NCBI GenBank assembly: GCA_022701925.1
Contig: JAKONM010000040.1
Coordinates: forward strand, 1-6,166
DNA: 6,166 nt
Direction of reading: 5' to 3'
DNA from: Microbacteriaceae bacterium
GTDB lineage: Bacteria > Actinomycetota > Actinomycetes > Actinomycetales > Microbacteriaceae
Each line of letters begins with the position of its first letter. Position 1 is the first letter of the stretch. The notes beneath the pieces are model-generated. The model saw only the letters and a list, made by a program, of their open reading frames with translations, ran no database searches and had not been told where the DNA came from. Shown one piece after another: positions 4,822 through 6,166 of this stretch. The translations under genes were made by a program, and so were the position numbers.

Positions 4822-6166
4822 TCAGCTTGCGAGCGGGGTGGCGTCGGCCTCGTCGGCCGAGGTGTCGGAATGCAGGAAGGCCAGCTCGATGACCCGCTGC
4901 GGGGTGGCCTCGGCGCGGTCGAGCACGGCGCGCTGCTTGCCGCCCGCCATCACGAGCACGCGGTGGGCCAGTCCCAGCACCTCCTCCAGCTCGGAGGAGA
5001 CGACGATCACCGCGACGCCGTTCTCGGCGAGGGCGCGGATGATCTCGTAGATCTTCATCTTGGCGCCGACGTCGACGCCGCGGGTGGGCTCGTCGAGGAT
5101 CAGCACCTTGGGGTCCTCGACCAGCCACTTGCCCAGCAGGATCTTCTGCTGGTTGCCGCCGGACAGCGACCCGACGGGGATGTCGAGGCGGCCGCGGATG
5201 TCCAGGAACCCGCGCTGCTCGTCGGCCGCCCGCTGCACGGCGCGCCGCGTCACGACCCCCCGCTTCGCCAGGCTCCGCTCCCACGGCAGGGTGATGTTCT
5301 CCTCGCCGGTGCGGTCCAGGTTGAGTCCCTGGCCCTTGCGGTCCTCGGGCACCATCGCCACGCCGGCCGCGATCGCGTCGCTCGGCGTGCTCATCACGTG
5401 CGGCCGGCCGTCGACCCGGATCTCCCCGGCGGTCGCCCGGTCGGCGCCCGCGATCGTGCGGACCATCTCCGTCCTGCCCGCGCCGATCAGACCGGCGACG
5501 CCGAAGATCTCGCCGTGCTGCACGGAGAAGGACACGCCCTCGAAGGCGCCGGTGCGGCCGAGTCCCCGCACCTCGAGCGCGACCCCGTCCCGCGCCGGCG
5601 CGGGGGCGGTGTGGCCGAAGACGAACTCGCGGCCCACCATCGCGCTCATGATCTCGCTCTTCGGCACGGCGCCCGTGTCCCAGGACGCCACCATCGCGCC
5701 GTCGCGCAAGCAGGTGATCGCGTCGCAGATGCGGGTCACCTCGTCCAGGCGGTGCGAGATGTAGATGATCCCGGCGCCGCGGTCGCGCAGCACGCCGATC
5801 TGCTCGAAGATCCGCTCGGTCTCCTCCTGGCCGAGCGAGGCGGAGGGCTCGTCGAAGATGACGAAGCGGGGGTCCCGGGTGATCGCGCGGGCGATCTCGA
5901 TCTCCTGCTGGGCCGCCATCGACAGGCCGTGCACCTGGCGCCGCGGGTCCGTGTGCGAGCCGAGCACCTCGAGCGCCGCCCGCGCCTCCTCGTCGAGCCT
6001 GCGGCGGTCCACCCTGCCGCGCCGCATGGGCAGCCGGCCCAGGAAGATGTTCTCCGCCACGCTCAGGTCCGGCACCATCCGGATCTCCTGGTGGATGAGC
6101 GCGACGCCGGCCGCCAGCGCGTCGCCGGGGGTCTTCGGCGAGTACGGGGCGCCGTCCACGGTCATG
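4822..6166 (-). CDS. RbsA-like ABC transporter ATPase with two nucleotide-binding domains (5' end missing)
   Basis: This energises the importer from the cytosolic face. The visible 447 residues lack about the first 60 of a usual 500-residue RbsA/XylG/MglA protein, including the first Walker A motif. The ATG at 6165 lies in mid-domain and is not the start. Counting from that codon, domain 1 shows the Q-loop region LIHQE (23-27), signature LSMAAQQEIEIARAI (81-95), Walker B FVIFDEPSAS (101-110) and switch His138 in ISHRL. Domain 2 shows the degenerate P-loop GLIGAGRTE (225-233), VPEDRK (272-277), signature LSGGNQQK (334-341), Walker B VLILDEPTRGVDVG (354-367) and VSSELEE (389-395), where the switch His is absent. 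Loss of the second catalytic site is normal in this class, so only domain 1 should hydrolyse ATP well. Its stop is 17 bases before the permease GTG, indicating a shared transcript. It is carbohydrate-import type; the ligand is undetermined. Confidence 0.93.
   Translation of the reverse strand, partial: MTVDGAPYSPKTPGDALAAGVALIHQEIRMVPDLSVAENIFLGRLPMRRGRVDRRRLDEEARAALEVLGSHTDPRRQVHGLSMAAQQEIEIARAITRDPRFVIFDEPSASLGQEETERIFEQIGVLRDRGAGIIYISHRLDEVTRICDAITCLRDGAMVASWDTGAVPKSEIMSAMVGREFVFGHTAPAPARDGVALEVRGLGRTGAFEGVSFSVQHGEIFGVAGLIGAGRTEMVRTIAGADRATAGEIRVDGRPHVMSTPSDAIAAGVAMVPEDRKGQGLNLDRTGEENITLPWERSLAKRGVVTRRAVQRAADEQRGFLDIRGRLDIPVGSLSGGNQQKILLGKWLVEDPKVLILDEPTRGVDVGAKMKIYEIIRALAENGVAVIVVSSELEEVLGLAHRVLVMAGGKQRAVLDRAEATPQRVIELAFLHSDTSADEADATPLAS

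Noticed and set aside
4805..5284. Extension of the permease frame into the ATPase gene, suggesting a fusion protein
   Set aside because: That stretch is the out-of-register reading of the ATPase gene on the same strand and is low-complexity. The ATPase ends normally at 4822, and the permease starts at GTG 4804.
5060..5764. Plus-strand open frame (234 codons) opposite the ATPase
   Set aside because: Ser/Pro/Arg-rich shadow frame with no motifs. The minus strand holds both ABC signature sequences and Walker B motifs.

Overview
The window reads as chromosomal DNA from a high-GC actinobacterium. Base composition is strongly G+C rich (roughly 70% by eye, not counted), third codon positions are almost all G or C, GTG starts are used, and a lipoprotein signal precedes a sugar-type binding protein. 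I cannot name a genus. Every base from about 523 to 6166 is explained by closely packed genes. There is no RNA gene, CRISPR array or insertion sequence that I can recognise.

Layout. (1) Bases 1-270, minus strand: the 5' end of a lipoprotein substrate-binding protein of the ribose/sugar ABC class. (2) Bases 271-522: a divergent control region with a TTGACA box on each strand and a perfect 13-nt palindrome near the predicted start of rightward transcription. (3) Bases 523-3702, plus strand: a tight three-gene operon. It encodes an epoxide hydrolase of the EHN/microsomal type, a divergent member of the BKACE (beta-keto acid cleavage enzyme, formerly DUF849) family, and a SorC/LsrR-type transcriptional regulator. 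(4) Bases 3703-3799: a convergent intergenic gap filled by a 54-nt, nearly perfect palindrome, most likely a bidirectional terminator. (5) Bases 3800-6166, minus strand: an RbsC-like permease and, upstream of it in the same operon, an RbsA-like double ATPase whose N-terminus lies beyond the window edge.

How it may work together (inference). The minus-strand ATPase, permease and binding protein are the three classes needed for one carbohydrate-type importer. The plus-strand enzyme block sits between the permease and the binding protein. The simplest reading is one catabolic locus: a small, probably polyol- or sugar-like ligand is imported, a SorC regulator senses it or a phosphorylated derivative, and the epoxide hydrolase and BKACE-like enzyme act in its breakdown. 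The pairing of an epoxide hydrolase with a BKACE-family enzyme under SorC control is not a pathway I can name. The hydrolase keeps all five catalytic and lid residues. The BKACE-like protein keeps the metal ligands but differs at positions thought to be catalytic. No kinase, dehydrogenase or CoA ligase is visible, so the window cannot hold the full pathway.
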